Assembly: GCF_022835695.1 (NCBI RefSeq)
Contig: NZ_BQUV01000007.1
Location: 248,001-312,000 of the forward strand
Origin: Bradyrhizobium sp. Ce-3
Lineage (GTDB): Bacteria; Pseudomonadota; Alphaproteobacteria; Rhizobiales; Xanthobacteraceae
DNA length: 64,000 bases
Direction of reading: 5' to 3'
A program made the translations under genes and the position numbers. Below the pieces are notes generated by a model. That model worked only from the letters and a program-made list of their open reading frames with translations, ran no database searches and was not told the DNA's origin. Below are positions 26,329 through 35,067 of the stretch, in pieces (the stretch's first letter is position 1; every line of letters begins with the position of its first letter).

Positions 26329-27144
26329 ATGGCAAAATACCTCATTGACCGCGGCGCGCGCACTGCGCTGGCTCTTCTCGTCACCGCCGCGATCGCCGGC
26401 GGCGCGACTGCGCAGAATGCGCCGACGACGCCGAAACCCGCGCCCAAGGCCGCTGCGCCGAAGGCCAAGGACGCCGGTGCGCAGAGCAATGCGGACAAGG
26501 GTCCGACCACCACGGGCGCCACCCAGCCGCCGCCGGACCCGGTGATCCCCGATCCACGCCGCAACGTGCCGGCCAACATCTTCCAGACCTTCGATGCCAA
26601 CCAGAAGGCGCAGGCCGCAAAGGTCTCGGCCTATTTGTCGTCGCTGCAGACGCTGGTCGGGAATTTCGTCCAGGTCGGCCCCGACGGCACCAAGACCAAG
26701 GGCGATTTCTACATCCAGAAGCCCGGCAAGCTGCGCTTCGAGTATGACAATCCGAGCACCATCGAGGTGATTGCCGACGGCTCGTCGGTTGCGGTGCGCG
26801 ACCGCAGGCTCGCCACCCAGGACGTCTATCCGCTGTCGCAGACCCCGCTGCGCTATCTGCTGTCGGACCGTATCGACCTGATGAAGGACACCAACGTCGT
26901 CAGCGTCACCGCCGACGACGTGTTCGTCAGCATCACGATCGAGGAGAAGCAGGCGCTGGTCGGCACCAGCCGCTTCCTGCTGATGATCGGCGCCAAGGAC
27001 GGCAAGCTCAAGCAGTGGACCGTCACCGATCCGCAGGGCTACGACACCACGGTTGCGGTCTACAATCTCGACGCGACGCAGAAGCCGGATCCCGGGCTGT
27101 TCAAGATCGACTTCACGACCTATCCGGGGTCTTCGCCGGGATAG
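26329..27144 (+). CDS. lolA: LolA-like outer-membrane lipoprotein carrier
   Basis: This 271-residue periplasmic protein has a signal peptide (AAIAGGATA-QN), then an Ala/Pro/Lys-rich spacer of about 60 residues. The LolA fold follows (LQTLVGNFVQVGPDGTKTKG, FYIQKPGKLRFEYDNPS, VAVRDRRLATQDVYPLSQTP). It would ferry lipoproteins from the inner to the outer membrane. The low-complexity spacer is an extra relative to E. coli LolA. It is downstream of ftsK by 99 bases, the conserved order in several alphaproteobacteria. Confidence 0.9.
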   Translation: MAKYLIDRGARTALALLVTAAIAGGATAQNAPTTPKPAPKAAAPKAKDAGAQSNADKGPTTTGATQPPPDPVIPDPRRNVPANIFQTFDANQKAQAAKVSAYLSSLQTLVGNFVQVGPDGTKTKGDFYIQKPGKLRFEYDNPSTIEVIADGSSVAVRDRRLATQDVYPLSQTPLRYLLSDRIDLMKDTNVVSVTADDVFVSITIEEKQALVGTSRFLLMIGAKDGKLKQWTVTDPQGYDTTVAVYNLDATQKPDPGLFKIDFTTYPGSSPG

Positions 27145-27235
27145 GCGGGCTGCTTAGGATGGGTTAGCCCACCGGGTCCTTGCTTGTGGACAACGCGCCA
27201 ATGCGCCGCGAGAACCGTGCTAAGACGCACCTCTC

Positions 27236-28051
27236 ATGCGGTTCTCCGTCACCACCTGGAACATCAACTCGGTGCGCCTGCGCATCGACATCGTCGCCAA
27301 ATTCCTGAAGAGCGCGCGGCCCGATGTGCTGTGCCTGCAGGAGACCAAATGCATCGACGATGCGTTTCCGCTGAAGCGCTTCAAGCGGCTCGGCTACGAG
27401 CACGTCGCGCTGAACGGGCAGAAGGGCTATCACGGCGTCGCCATCGTCTCGCGGCTGCCGTTCGAGACGACCGACATCAGAACGTTCTGCGACAAGATCG
27501 ACTCACGGCACATTTCAGTGTCCTTCGGCGAGAAGGCGCAGCTGTCGAAGCCGCTGGTGCTGCATAATTTCTACGTGCCGGCCGGCGGCGACATTCCCGA
27601 TCCCGCGCTCAACCCGAAGTTCGAGCACAAGCTGCAATTCCTCGACGAGATGAAGGCGTGCGAGCCGCTGCATCCGCGCGGCGACGACCGTCATATCCTG
27701 GTCGGCGACCTCAACGTCGCGCCGCATGAGAACGACGTGTGGTCGCACAAGCAGCTGTTGAAGGTGGTCTCGCACACCCCGGTCGAGACCGAGAAGCTGC
27801 TCGCCGCGCAAGCGCATGGCGAATGGTTCGACATCGCGCGCGAGCGGATCCCGATGTCGGAAAAGGTCTACACCTGGTGGAGCTATCGGGCCGCGGACTG
27901 GACCGTCGGCGACCGCGGCCGCCGGCTCGACCACATCTGGGTCTCGCGCGCGCTGAAGGATCACGTCAGCGACTTCAGGATCACCCGCGACGCCCGCAGC
28001 TGGGAACGGCCGTCGGATCATGTGCCGGTGACGGCGGTGATGGAGGTTTAG
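27236..28051 (+). CDS. xthA: Exodeoxyribonuclease III
   Basis: This 271-residue AP endonuclease / 3'-5' exonuclease is of the ExoIII (EEP) family. Metal and catalytic residues lie in WNINSVRLR, CLQETK, HNFYVPAGGD, VGDLNVAPHE, and the final RLDHIWVS and PSDHVPV. It repairs abasic sites. It lies 91 bases after lolA on the same strand. Length and motif order are normal. Confidence 0.93.
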   Translation: MRFSVTTWNINSVRLRIDIVAKFLKSARPDVLCLQETKCIDDAFPLKRFKRLGYEHVALNGQKGYHGVAIVSRLPFETTDIRTFCDKIDSRHISVSFGEKAQLSKPLVLHNFYVPAGGDIPDPALNPKFEHKLQFLDEMKACEPLHPRGDDRHILVGDLNVAPHENDVWSHKQLLKVVSHTPVETEKLLAAQAHGEWFDIARERIPMSEKVYTWWSYRAADWTVGDRGRRLDHIWVSRALKDHVSDFRITRDARSWERPSDHVPVTAVMEV

Positions 28052-28078
28052 TTCTCAATCAAAGGAGCAACTGTGCTC

Positions 28079-28182
28079 CGTCATCCGGAGGAGCGCGGAA
28101 CGCGCGTCTCGAAGGATGAATCGGCCCGGCTGGTGGCCGTCGACCCTTCGAGGCTCGCTGCGCTCGCACCTCAGGGTGACGG
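28079..28182. repeat. Intergenic repeat ending CCTCAGGGTGACGG
   Basis: A CGTCATCCGGAGGAGCGCG left end and a GCACCTCAGGGTGACGGG right end frame about 100 bases between xthA and the convergent cNMP-binding gene. The complement of the right end reappears as CGTCACCCTGAGGAGCG at 59109-59125, between the Ada-like gene and gpmA. Confidence 0.65.
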
Positions 28183-28203
28183 GTCAATGACGTTGCGGAA
28201 CGA

Positions 28204-28644
28204 TTACGTGCTCAGCTTCCCGCCCGCCATCAGGATATCGCTCGCCAGCTGGCTCGTCCGCAGCGCGAGTTCGTCGCGCAGGCGGCGTGCGGCGGCGGGG
28301 TCGCTTTCCAGCACGCGCTGGAACAGGCTGCGCGCGACGCGGATCACCGAGCCGCGCTCCAGCGCTGTGGCGGTCGACGGCCGCTTCATCGCGACGATCA
28401 ATGCGAGTTCGCCGATCAGCGCACCGGGGCCGGCGATGATCTCGGCGCCGCCCTCTTCGACCCGGAAGGTGCCGCGCTGCACGACATAGCCGGCGTCCGC
28501 GGTGTCGCCGGTCTTGAACAGCACTTCGCCTGCGTTGAAGTCGCGTTGCTCGGAGCCGATCGCCAGCATGCGCAAGGAGCTGTCGCCCAACAGACGCATC
28601 GTCGGGACCCGCTCGAGCAGGGCTACGTCATCATCGATCGACAT
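28204..28644 (-). CDS. Stand-alone cyclic-nucleotide-binding protein
   Basis: This 146-residue protein is one cNMP-binding domain: GEVLFKTGDTADAGYVVQRG, a phosphate-binding-cassette-like GALIGELALIVAMKRPSTA, and closing helices. There is no DNA-binding or kinase domain. It is encoded just downstream of an OmpR-type response regulator on the same strand; I recall the same pair in Brucella (otpR with a cAMP-dependent regulatory-subunit-like gene). It may tune a partner by cAMP or be structural only. Confidence 0.85.
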   Translation of the reverse strand: MSIDDDVALLERVPTMRLLGDSSLRMLAIGSEQRDFNAGEVLFKTGDTADAGYVVQRGTFRVEEGGAEIIAGPGALIGELALIVAMKRPSTATALERGSVIRVARSLFQRVLESDPAAARRLRDELALRTSQLASDILMAGGKLST

Positions 28645-28701
28645 TCAGGTCCGGTAACCGCGGTGCGCCTCGATTTCACGAATCGTTGAGCGCGAAGCGT
28701 A

Positions 28702-29388
28702 TCACGGCACCAGCTTGTAGCCACCGGCTTCCGTGACCAGGATTTCCGGGTTGGCGGCGTCCTTCTCGATCTTCTGGCGGAGGCGGTAGATGTGGGTTTC
28801 CAGCGTGTGGGTGGTGACGCCGGAATTGTAGCCCCAGACTTCCTGGAGCAGGGTCTCGCGCGACACCGGCATCTGGCCGGCGCGGTAGAGGAAGCGCAGG
28901 ATCGCGGTTTCCTTCTCGGTCAGCCGCACCTTGCGGGCATTGGCGCCGGTGAGCATCTTCGAGCCGGGCCGGAATGAATACGGGCCGACCGAGAACACCG
29001 CGTCCTCGCTGGCCTCGTGCTGCCGCAGCTGCGCGCGGATCCGGGCCAGCAGCACCGCGAAACGGAACGGCTTGGCCACGTAGTCGTTGGCGCCGCTTTC
29101 GAGGCCCAGGATGGTGTCGGAATCGGTGTCGTGCCCGGTCAGCATGATGATCGGGGCCTTGAAGCCGCCCTTGCGCAGGCTGCGCACCACCTCACGGCCG
29201 TCGGTATCAGGCAGGCCGACATCCATCAGGACCAGATCGGGGGAATTGGCTTTGGCGGCAGTGGCGCCCTTGGCGCCGGTGTCGACTGCGGAGGCTTCGA
29301 ATTCCTCGTGCAGGGACAGCTGCTCGACCAGCGTATCGCGCAGATCGGTATCGTCATCCACGATCAAGATCTTGCGGGCATTGGCCAT
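28702..29388 (-). CDS. cenR: OmpR-family response regulator, CenR/OtpR-like
   Basis: This 228-residue regulator has a receiver domain with phospho-acceptor Asp56 (LVLMDVGLP) and switch residues in IMLTGHDTDSDTILGLESGA. A winged-helix domain follows (VRLTEKETAILRFLYRAG, HTLETHIYRLRQKIE). The sequence and the partner cNMP-binding gene match my recollection of CenR in Caulobacter and OtpR in Brucella, which control envelope integrity. The kinase (CenK-like) is not in the window. The symbol is a family inference. The paralog DivK or CtrA lack this C-terminal arrangement. Confidence 0.8.
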   Translation of the reverse strand: MANARKILIVDDDTDLRDTLVEQLSLHEEFEASAVDTGAKGATAAKANSPDLVLMDVGLPDTDGREVVRSLRKGGFKAPIIMLTGHDTDSDTILGLESGANDYVAKPFRFAVLLARIRAQLRQHEASEDAVFSVGPYSFRPGSKMLTGANARKVRLTEKETAILRFLYRAGQMPVSRETLLQEVWGYNSGVTTHTLETHIYRLRQKIEKDAANPEILVTEAGGYKLVP

Positions 29389-29630
29389 AGGTACAATCCT
29401 TTGGGGGCGGGGCGGTCAGAAGCGGAAGGCGCTTATGGCCGTAGCATCGGCTAGATATCGTCACAGGTAGGCGATTGTTACCGATTCACAAGGCAACGCA
29501 GTCTACCCCAAATCCGGCGGGGCAGGACGTGAATGTCCTGTAATGCCGGGAGATAGAATGTTTGGGGCTCACAAGGCAAGTTCAGTTTGGAATGATTCTT
29601 AGGGGAAGATCAGCTATTTCAATCACTTAT

Positions 29631-30170
29631 ATGACAGCGAAATGTGATCGTCCGCTCTCCGCCATCGAGGTCCGCGCGGCTGCCGGCGACCCGCGCCGGG
29701 GCTGGCTGACGGCCGACGGCTGGACCGTTCCGGTGGCGCTCGGACGCGGCGGAATCCTCGCCAACAAGCGCGAGGGCGACGGCGGCACGCCGCGCGGCAT
29801 CTTCCATCCGCGGCAGCTCTGGTGGCGCGCCGACCGCCACCGGCGCCCGGTGACGTTGCTGCCGGCCCGGCCGATCCGGCGCGAGGACGCCTGGTGCGAG
29901 GATCCCGCGGACCGCCATTACAACCAGCCGATCCGGCTCGAGCGGGCGCAGGCCGGCGACCGCCTCACCCGCGAGGACCATCTCTACGATTTCATTATCG
30001 AGATCGACCACAACGCCGCCCCGCGCATCGCGGGCCGCGGCAGCGCCGTGTTCCTGCATCTGGCGCGGCCGAATTTCGCGCCGACCGCCGGCTGCGTCTC
30101 GATGACGAAGGCATCGATGCTGCGGCTGTTGCGGCGGATGTCGCCGCGGACCAGGATCATCATCGGGTAA
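29631..30170 (+). CDS. L,D-transpeptidase (YkuD family)
   Basis: This protein of about 179 residues has the YkuD-type catalytic motif: HLARPNFAPTAGCVSM, with His and the Cys nucleophile, and an earlier GDGGTPRGIFHPRQLWW strand. No signal peptide is obvious, unlike most periplasmic members; related cytosol-predicted proteins of this size occur in rhizobia. The start is uncertain: ATG 29631 or ATG 29592, neither with a convincing ribosome site. It may cross-link peptidoglycan or attach lipoprotein to it. Confidence 0.8.
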   Translation: MTAKCDRPLSAIEVRAAAGDPRRGWLTADGWTVPVALGRGGILANKREGDGGTPRGIFHPRQLWWRADRHRRPVTLLPARPIRREDAWCEDPADRHYNQPIRLERAQAGDRLTREDHLYDFIIEIDHNAAPRIAGRGSAVFLHLARPNFAPTAGCVSMTKASMLRLLRRMSPRTRIIIG

Positions 30171-30270
30171 AGTTGTCGAATAGCAGAGCATCGGTTTCCC
30201 CACGCGACAAGCGCGACGCGTTTGTGCTGAGATCGCGCACAACACAAAATAATTCCCGGGGAGCGAAAGC

Positions 30271-31056
30271 ATGCTCGACAACAACCAGATCGCCGCCGCC
30301 GCAAAGGTCCTGCACGAGCACTGGCTCGCCGGCACAAAACTCGGCGCACTCGATGGCGCGATGCGGCCGCGCGATCGCGCCGAGGGCTATGCGGTGCAGG
30401 CTCAACTGGAAAAGACGTCGCGCGAAAAACTGTTCGGCTGGAAGATCGCGGCGACCAGCGCGGCCGGCCAGAAGCACATCAATGTCGCCGGACCGCTGGC
30501 CGGGCGCATCCTCGCGGAGACGTTGATACCCGGCGGCGGCACCGCGTCGATGAAGGGCAACGAGATGCGCGTCGGTGAGCCGGAGTACGCCTTCCGCATG
30601 GCACGCGATCTCGCGCCGCGCAGCACGCCCTACAGCGTGCAGGAGGTGCTCGATGCCGTCGGCACGCTGCATCCGGCGATCGAGATTCCGGATTCGCGTT
30701 TCGCCGATTTCGTCTCCGCCGGCGAAGCACAGCTGATCGCCGACAATGCCTGCGCCCATCTGTTCGTGCTCGGGCCTGCGACATCGGCCGACTGGCGCGC
30801 GATCGATCTGGTCGAGGAGCGCCCGACCATCACGCTGCGCGGCGAGCGCTACACCGGCCACGGCAAGAACGTGCTCGGCGATCCCCGCGCCGCGCTCGCC
30901 TGGTGCGCCAACGAGCTGCGCGCGCTCGGGCTGACATTGCGGGCAGGGCAAGTCGTCACCACCGGCACCTGCCATCCGCCGCTGCCGATCCAGGCCGGCG
31001 ATGTGTTCGCTGCCGATTTCGGCGCGATCGGGAAGGTGTCGGTGAAATTCGCCTAG
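30271..31056 (+). CDS. 2-keto-4-pentenoate hydratase / FAH-family hydratase
   Basis: This 261-residue enzyme is of the fumarylacetoacetate-hydrolase-like hydratase/decarboxylase family used in aromatic meta-cleavage routes. Features include LFGWKIAATSAAGQ, the metal-binding region VGEPEYAFRMAR with Glu, LHPAIEIPDSRF, and the final VVTTGTCHPPLPIQAGD. No other meta-cleavage genes are nearby, so its substrate is open. GGGGAG lies a short distance before ATG 30271. Confidence 0.85.
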   Translation: MLDNNQIAAAAKVLHEHWLAGTKLGALDGAMRPRDRAEGYAVQAQLEKTSREKLFGWKIAATSAAGQKHINVAGPLAGRILAETLIPGGGTASMKGNEMRVGEPEYAFRMARDLAPRSTPYSVQEVLDAVGTLHPAIEIPDSRFADFVSAGEAQLIADNACAHLFVLGPATSADWRAIDLVEERPTITLRGERYTGHGKNVLGDPRAALAWCANELRALGLTLRAGQVVTTGTCHPPLPIQAGDVFAADFGAIGKVSVKFA

Positions 31057-31082
31057 GCGCTGCAGTCACCGCACACACCAGT

Positions 31083-31199
31083 GTCGTCCCGGCGAAGGCC
31101 GGGACCCATAACCACCGCTGTCGATTGCAAGATGAATGTCTCGCCGCGTGCCCTTTGCGATGGCCGCGGAGTATGGGTCCTGGCTTTCGCCAGGACGAC
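31083..31199. repeat. GTCGTCCCGGCGAA inverted repeat
   Basis: GTCGTCCCGGCGAAGGCCGG at the left is answered by CTGGCTTTCGCCAGGACGAC at the right, with GGGACCCATA and TATGGGTCC as inner complementary blocks. It lies between the convergent hydratase and yggS genes. Confidence 0.8.
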
Positions 31200-31207
31200 G
31201 ACGACGG

Positions 31208-31924
31208 TCAGTTATGCACCACCGTCCGCGTGCCGAAGATCGCCGAGCCCACCCGCACATGGGTCGCGCCCATCTGGATCGCCACCGCGAAATCCGCGCT
31301 CATGCCCATCGAGAGATTTTTCAGCCCGTTGCGCGCGGCGATCTTTGCGCAGAGGGCGAAATGCGGCGCCGGCGCCTGGTCGACCGGCGGGATGCACATC
31401 AGTCCTGAAATCTGCAGGCCATAAGTCTCGCGGCACGCCGCGATGAAGGCATCGGCGTCCTGCGGCGCGACGCCGGCCTTCTGCGGCTCCTCGCCGGTAT
31501 TGATCTGGACGAACAGTTCCGGGGCCTTCCCCTGATTTTTGATTTCCTTGGCTAACGCTTCGCAAATGCTGGTGCGATCGACCGAATGGATCGCGTCGAA
31601 CAACGCGACCGCCTCCTTGGCCTTGTTCGACTGCAGCGGCCCGATCAGATGCAGCTTTAGCCCGGGATGAGCCTCGGTCAGCGTAGGCCACTTGCCCTTG
31701 GCCTCCTGCACGCGATTTTCGCCAAATACGCGCTGTCCGGCGCCGATAATCGGCAAAATTGCGTCGGCCGCGAATGTCTTCGACACCGCGATCAGCGTCA
31801 CCGAGGCGCGGTCGCGCCGTGCCTCCTTGCAGGCGTGCGCGATCTCCCGCTCCACGGCGGCAAGGCCGGAGGCAGGATCATGTGGTGAATCAGCCGATAA
31901 CGGCGCGGTCGGGCTTTGTGTCAT
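31208..31924 (-). CDS. YggS-type PLP homeostasis protein
   Basis: This 238-residue protein is of the YggS/PLPBP family: the PLP Lys is in LIAVSKTF, followed by FGENRVQEA, HLIGPLQSNK and the closing LSMGMSADFAVAIQMGATHVRVG. It binds and buffers PLP and has no known catalysis. The length is normal. It carries a short Pro/Ser-rich N-terminus (about 20 residues). Confidence 0.92.
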   Translation of the reverse strand: MTQSPTAPLSADSPHDPASGLAAVEREIAHACKEARRDRASVTLIAVSKTFAADAILPIIGAGQRVFGENRVQEAKGKWPTLTEAHPGLKLHLIGPLQSNKAKEAVALFDAIHSVDRTSICEALAKEIKNQGKAPELFVQINTGEEPQKAGVAPQDADAFIAACRETYGLQISGLMCIPPVDQAPAPHFALCAKIAARNGLKNLSMGMSADFAVAIQMGATHVRVGSAIFGTRTVVHN

Positions 31925-32032
31925 GCTTGTGCCGTTCTCTGACAGGTGCGGGGGTTGGCTCGAATTTTACCAAATTCGGGAAAGGCTTTTTGAAGCCCTT
32001 CATTTTACCCTGCGCACGGGCAAGGGAATAGA

Positions 32033-33724
32033 ATGTCGGGCGTCACTTTCAACCGCAACCGGGTCAGACTCAAGAAGGTTCTGGGAATTCGTGCCCGGTT
32101 GGCCTTGCTTGCGCTGATGCTGGTCGCCCCCCTGATGCTCGACCGCGTCCGCACGCTGGAGGATTACCGCAGCAAGCAGATCGCGCAGGCCGCGGCGGGC
32201 TATGCCAACCTCACCGCGCACGCCGCCGAAACCCAGCGCGAAGTGGTCTCCTCGGTCGAGACCATGCTGAAATCCGCCGCCTATATCCGCGCCTCCGGCG
32301 GCATCGCCCAGAGCTGCGAGGTGCTGCGCGCCAGCCTGCCGACCGTGCTGCCCTGGATCCGCAGCATCATGTTCGTCTCCCGGGACGGGCTGGTGCAGTG
32401 CTCCACGCTCAACACCCAGGTCGGGCTCAATGTCGGCGACCGCGAGTATTTCAAGAAGGCGCAGGACAACCGCGGCTTCGTGTTCAGCGACTATCTGCGC
32501 GGCCGGACCAACGGCCGGCCGATGATGATGGCCGCCTATCCGGTGGCCGCGATCAATCCGGAGCTGGATTCGGTCGTCGTCGCCGGCATCAACATCGACT
32601 GGCTGTCGCAGATCATGGCCAATCTCGGCGGCCAGCCCGGCATGTCGGCCGTTCTCGTCGACTCCACCGGAGTCGTGGTTGCAGCCCCGGCCGATCAGGC
32701 CAGCCTGATCGGCCGCTCGCTCGACACCATCCCGCTGATGGCCGCGATCGCGGAAAAGGCGCTGAGCTACGACGAGCCCTCCGGCTCGGTGTCGTTCACG
32801 GCGTCCGACGGCGCGCAGCGCACGCTGAGCTTCGCCCGCATCGCGGGCACGCAGTCGCGGCTGATCGTCAGCATGGACGAGGCCAAGGTGACGGCGGCGA
32901 TCAACCGCGATATCCGCACCGCCTATCTGCAGCTCGGCTTCGTCTGCCTGTTCGTTCTGCTGGGCGCCCTGGTCGGTGCGGAGCGGCTCGTGATCCACCC
33001 GATCGAGCTGATGACCGGCATGGCGCGGCGGTTCGGCGAGGGCGACTGGTCGGCGCGCGTCGCCAAGCACAAGCTGCCGTCGGAATTCGTCCCTCTGGCG
33101 CGCGCCTTCAACGCGATGGCGGCGCAGCTCAGCCAGCGCGAGCGCGAGCTGGTCGCCTCCAACGATCGCCTCACCGTGATGGCGTCGATCGACGCGCTGT
33201 CCGGCCTGGCCAACCGCCGCGGCTTCCAGAGCCGGCTCGATTTCGAGTGGATGCGGGCGCAGCAGTATGAATGCGAGCTGTCGCTGATGATGATCGATGT
33301 CGATCACTTCAAGCTCTACAACGACACCTACGGCCATCCCGAAGGCGACGCCTGCCTGACCAGGATCGGCGAGGTGCTGTCCGGAATCGCCGCCGACACG
33401 ATGGGCTTCGCCGGCCGCTACGGCGGCGAGGAGTTCTGCCTGTTGCTGCCGAACACCGACGCCGCGCATGCGCTCGCGATCGGCGAGACCGTGCGCACCG
33501 CGGTGCTCGGCCTCGCCGTGCCGCATGCCTCCTCGAGCCATTGCGTCGTCACCGTCAGCATCGGCATCGCCACGACCAAGCCGAACGAGACCCAGCGCCC
33601 CGGCGACCTGATCGAAGCCGCCGACGCCGCCCTCTACGCCGCCAAGCGCCGCGGCCGCAACGCCGTGATCGAGCACGGCTTCCTGCAGACGCTCGATGAA
33701 GCCGGGATGGCACTGGCGAGCTGA
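32033..33724 (+). CDS. Cache-HAMP-GGDEF diguanylate cyclase
   Basis: This 563-residue inner-membrane protein has an N-terminal helix (about 20-38) and a periplasmic dCache sensor (about 50-290; LVQCSTLNTQVGLNVGDREY is a Cache hallmark). A second helix (LQLGFVCLFVLLGALVGAE), a HAMP linker and a GGDEF domain with active RYGGEEF follow. It should make cyclic di-GMP in response to a periplasmic ligand. The tail NAVIEHGFLQTLDEAGMALA is echoed in a 69-base relic at 37697-37765. Confidence 0.93.
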   Translation: MSGVTFNRNRVRLKKVLGIRARLALLALMLVAPLMLDRVRTLEDYRSKQIAQAAAGYANLTAHAAETQREVVSSVETMLKSAAYIRASGGIAQSCEVLRASLPTVLPWIRSIMFVSRDGLVQCSTLNTQVGLNVGDREYFKKAQDNRGFVFSDYLRGRTNGRPMMMAAYPVAAINPELDSVVVAGINIDWLSQIMANLGGQPGMSAVLVDSTGVVVAAPADQASLIGRSLDTIPLMAAIAEKALSYDEPSGSVSFTASDGAQRTLSFARIAGTQSRLIVSMDEAKVTAAINRDIRTAYLQLGFVCLFVLLGALVGAERLVIHPIELMTGMARRFGEGDWSARVAKHKLPSEFVPLARAFNAMAAQLSQRERELVASNDRLTVMASIDALSGLANRRGFQSRLDFEWMRAQQYECELSLMMIDVDHFKLYNDTYGHPEGDACLTRIGEVLSGIAADTMGFAGRYGGEEFCLLLPNTDAAHALAIGETVRTAVLGLAVPHASSSHCVVTVSIGIATTKPNETQRPGDLIEAADAALYAAKRRGRNAVIEHGFLQTLDEAGMALAS

Positions 33725-33943
33725 GCGTATCGCCGCACAAGGCGGATCAGCCCATCACCCCAGGCGGGCCTGCCGCCCGGCCAGGCCGGAGCCGGTATCC
33801 CCCGGCATTATCACCAGACCTCAATCGCGCTATGATCCGGCCATTCTTTGGACAAGACTGGTGGGAGTGCTGAGAGCTGACCGACCCTAACGGATAGCCG
33901 AGTTGGCACCCCTGGGTGACATTGGACGGAAAGGGAAACGCCA

Positions 33944-34807
33944 GTGACCTCCACACCCACTCCAAACCCAGTCGAATCGAGCGATAGCCCGGCCGCGCCC
34001 GCCGACGAGAAGCTCGCGGAAGTCCACAAGCAGATCACCAGCGCCAACGAAGACCTCACGCGCTTGAGTGAACAGCTTGCAAGAATGGAGCGCGACGCCG
34101 CGTCCCCGCCTCCGGCGCAACCTGCCCCGCCCGCGGTCGGACCTAATCCAGCTCCCTCCGACCCAGGCCCTGCCTCTTCCGGACCTGTCTCGCAGTCGCC
34201 GCGCCGAATGCCGCGCTTTCGCGCCCTCGCGGGCTTGTCGCTGGCAGCCTGTATCGTCGTCGCTGCACTGGCTCTGCACTCGTCTTATGGCAGGAGTGCC
34301 AAGCTGGCTGTCGCCCGTTGGGTGCCGCAGCTCGCTTCAACGCCATCATCGCCCCCGGATGATCCGCCGCTTGCGGCACAGCCTGCTCCGGCCACCGTTC
34401 AGGTCGCCGCGGCAGACGCCGCTCCGCCCCAAGCGACGCCCCCGGTTCAGACCCCGCCGCCGCAGGACGCCGCCCCGCCGGCCAACACAGCTCCTCCCGA
34501 CCAGACCCAGCTGCTGCAAGCGATCGCGCGCGACCTCGCAAACGTGGAGCGGAATATCGAACAGCTCAAGGCGGACCAGCAACAAGCGGCCCGCGAGAAC
34601 GCCAAAGCCATTGAGGAACTCAAGGCGAGCCAGGAAGACATGAAACGGGCGCTCGCGAAGGTTTCCGAGCCGAAGCCATTACCCGTACCGGCGCCGCCGG
34701 CTCCGGCCGCGCGCAAGCCCGAGCGGACGCCTCAGCCGCCCTACGCAAGAGCGCGGCCTCCGATGCCAAGGGAGATGCCAAGGGAGTGGCTGTACGACGA
34801 CTGGTGA
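33944..34807 (+). CDS. Pro/Ala-rich single-pass membrane protein
   Basis: This 287-residue protein of unknown function starts at GTG 33944 (AAGGG lies nine bases upstream). It has an N-terminal coiled coil (EKLAEVHKQITSANEDLTRL), one membrane helix (ALAGLSLAACIVVAALAL), a long Pro/Ala/Gln stretch (about 135-185), a second coiled coil (NVERNIEQLKADQQQAA...) and a Pro/Arg-rich tail ending REWLYDDW. Similar unnamed proteins are frequent in Bradyrhizobium-type genomes by recall. It may span the periplasm as a spacer or scaffold. Confidence 0.7.
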   Translation: MTSTPTPNPVESSDSPAAPADEKLAEVHKQITSANEDLTRLSEQLARMERDAASPPPAQPAPPAVGPNPAPSDPGPASSGPVSQSPRRMPRFRALAGLSLAACIVVAALALHSSYGRSAKLAVARWVPQLASTPSSPPDDPPLAAQPAPATVQVAAADAAPPQATPPVQTPPPQDAAPPANTAPPDQTQLLQAIARDLANVERNIEQLKADQQQAARENAKAIEELKASQEDMKRALAKVSEPKPLPVPAPPAPAARKPERTPQPPYARARPPMPREMPREWLYDDW

Positions 34808-35067
34808 CCGTCGATGCAATGATCGTCGGTCGTTTCGGCCCCTGCGCGCCACAGCTATTAGGTCAATGGTATTACCCGATAGCCCGTCGTTCCGAAGTTG
34901 GCCAGCGTCCCTCTACTCATCATCGTGCGGCCATGCTTTGGTCAAAACTGCGTTGAGTGCTTGGGGAACTTCGACGTCGTGACAATGCGATTCGCCTCTT
35001 TTGGTGACCCTGGATCAGGGGACAGGTCGCCACAGCATTCCTAAGATGCCCGCTGCAAAGGCTAGCG

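Noticed and set aside
33855-33945. A TPP-riboswitch-like string (GCTGAGAG, ACCCTAACGGATA) before the Pro-rich gene
   Set aside because: The conserved CTGAT core and the closing stem of the TPP element are missing, and the gene has no link to thiamine.
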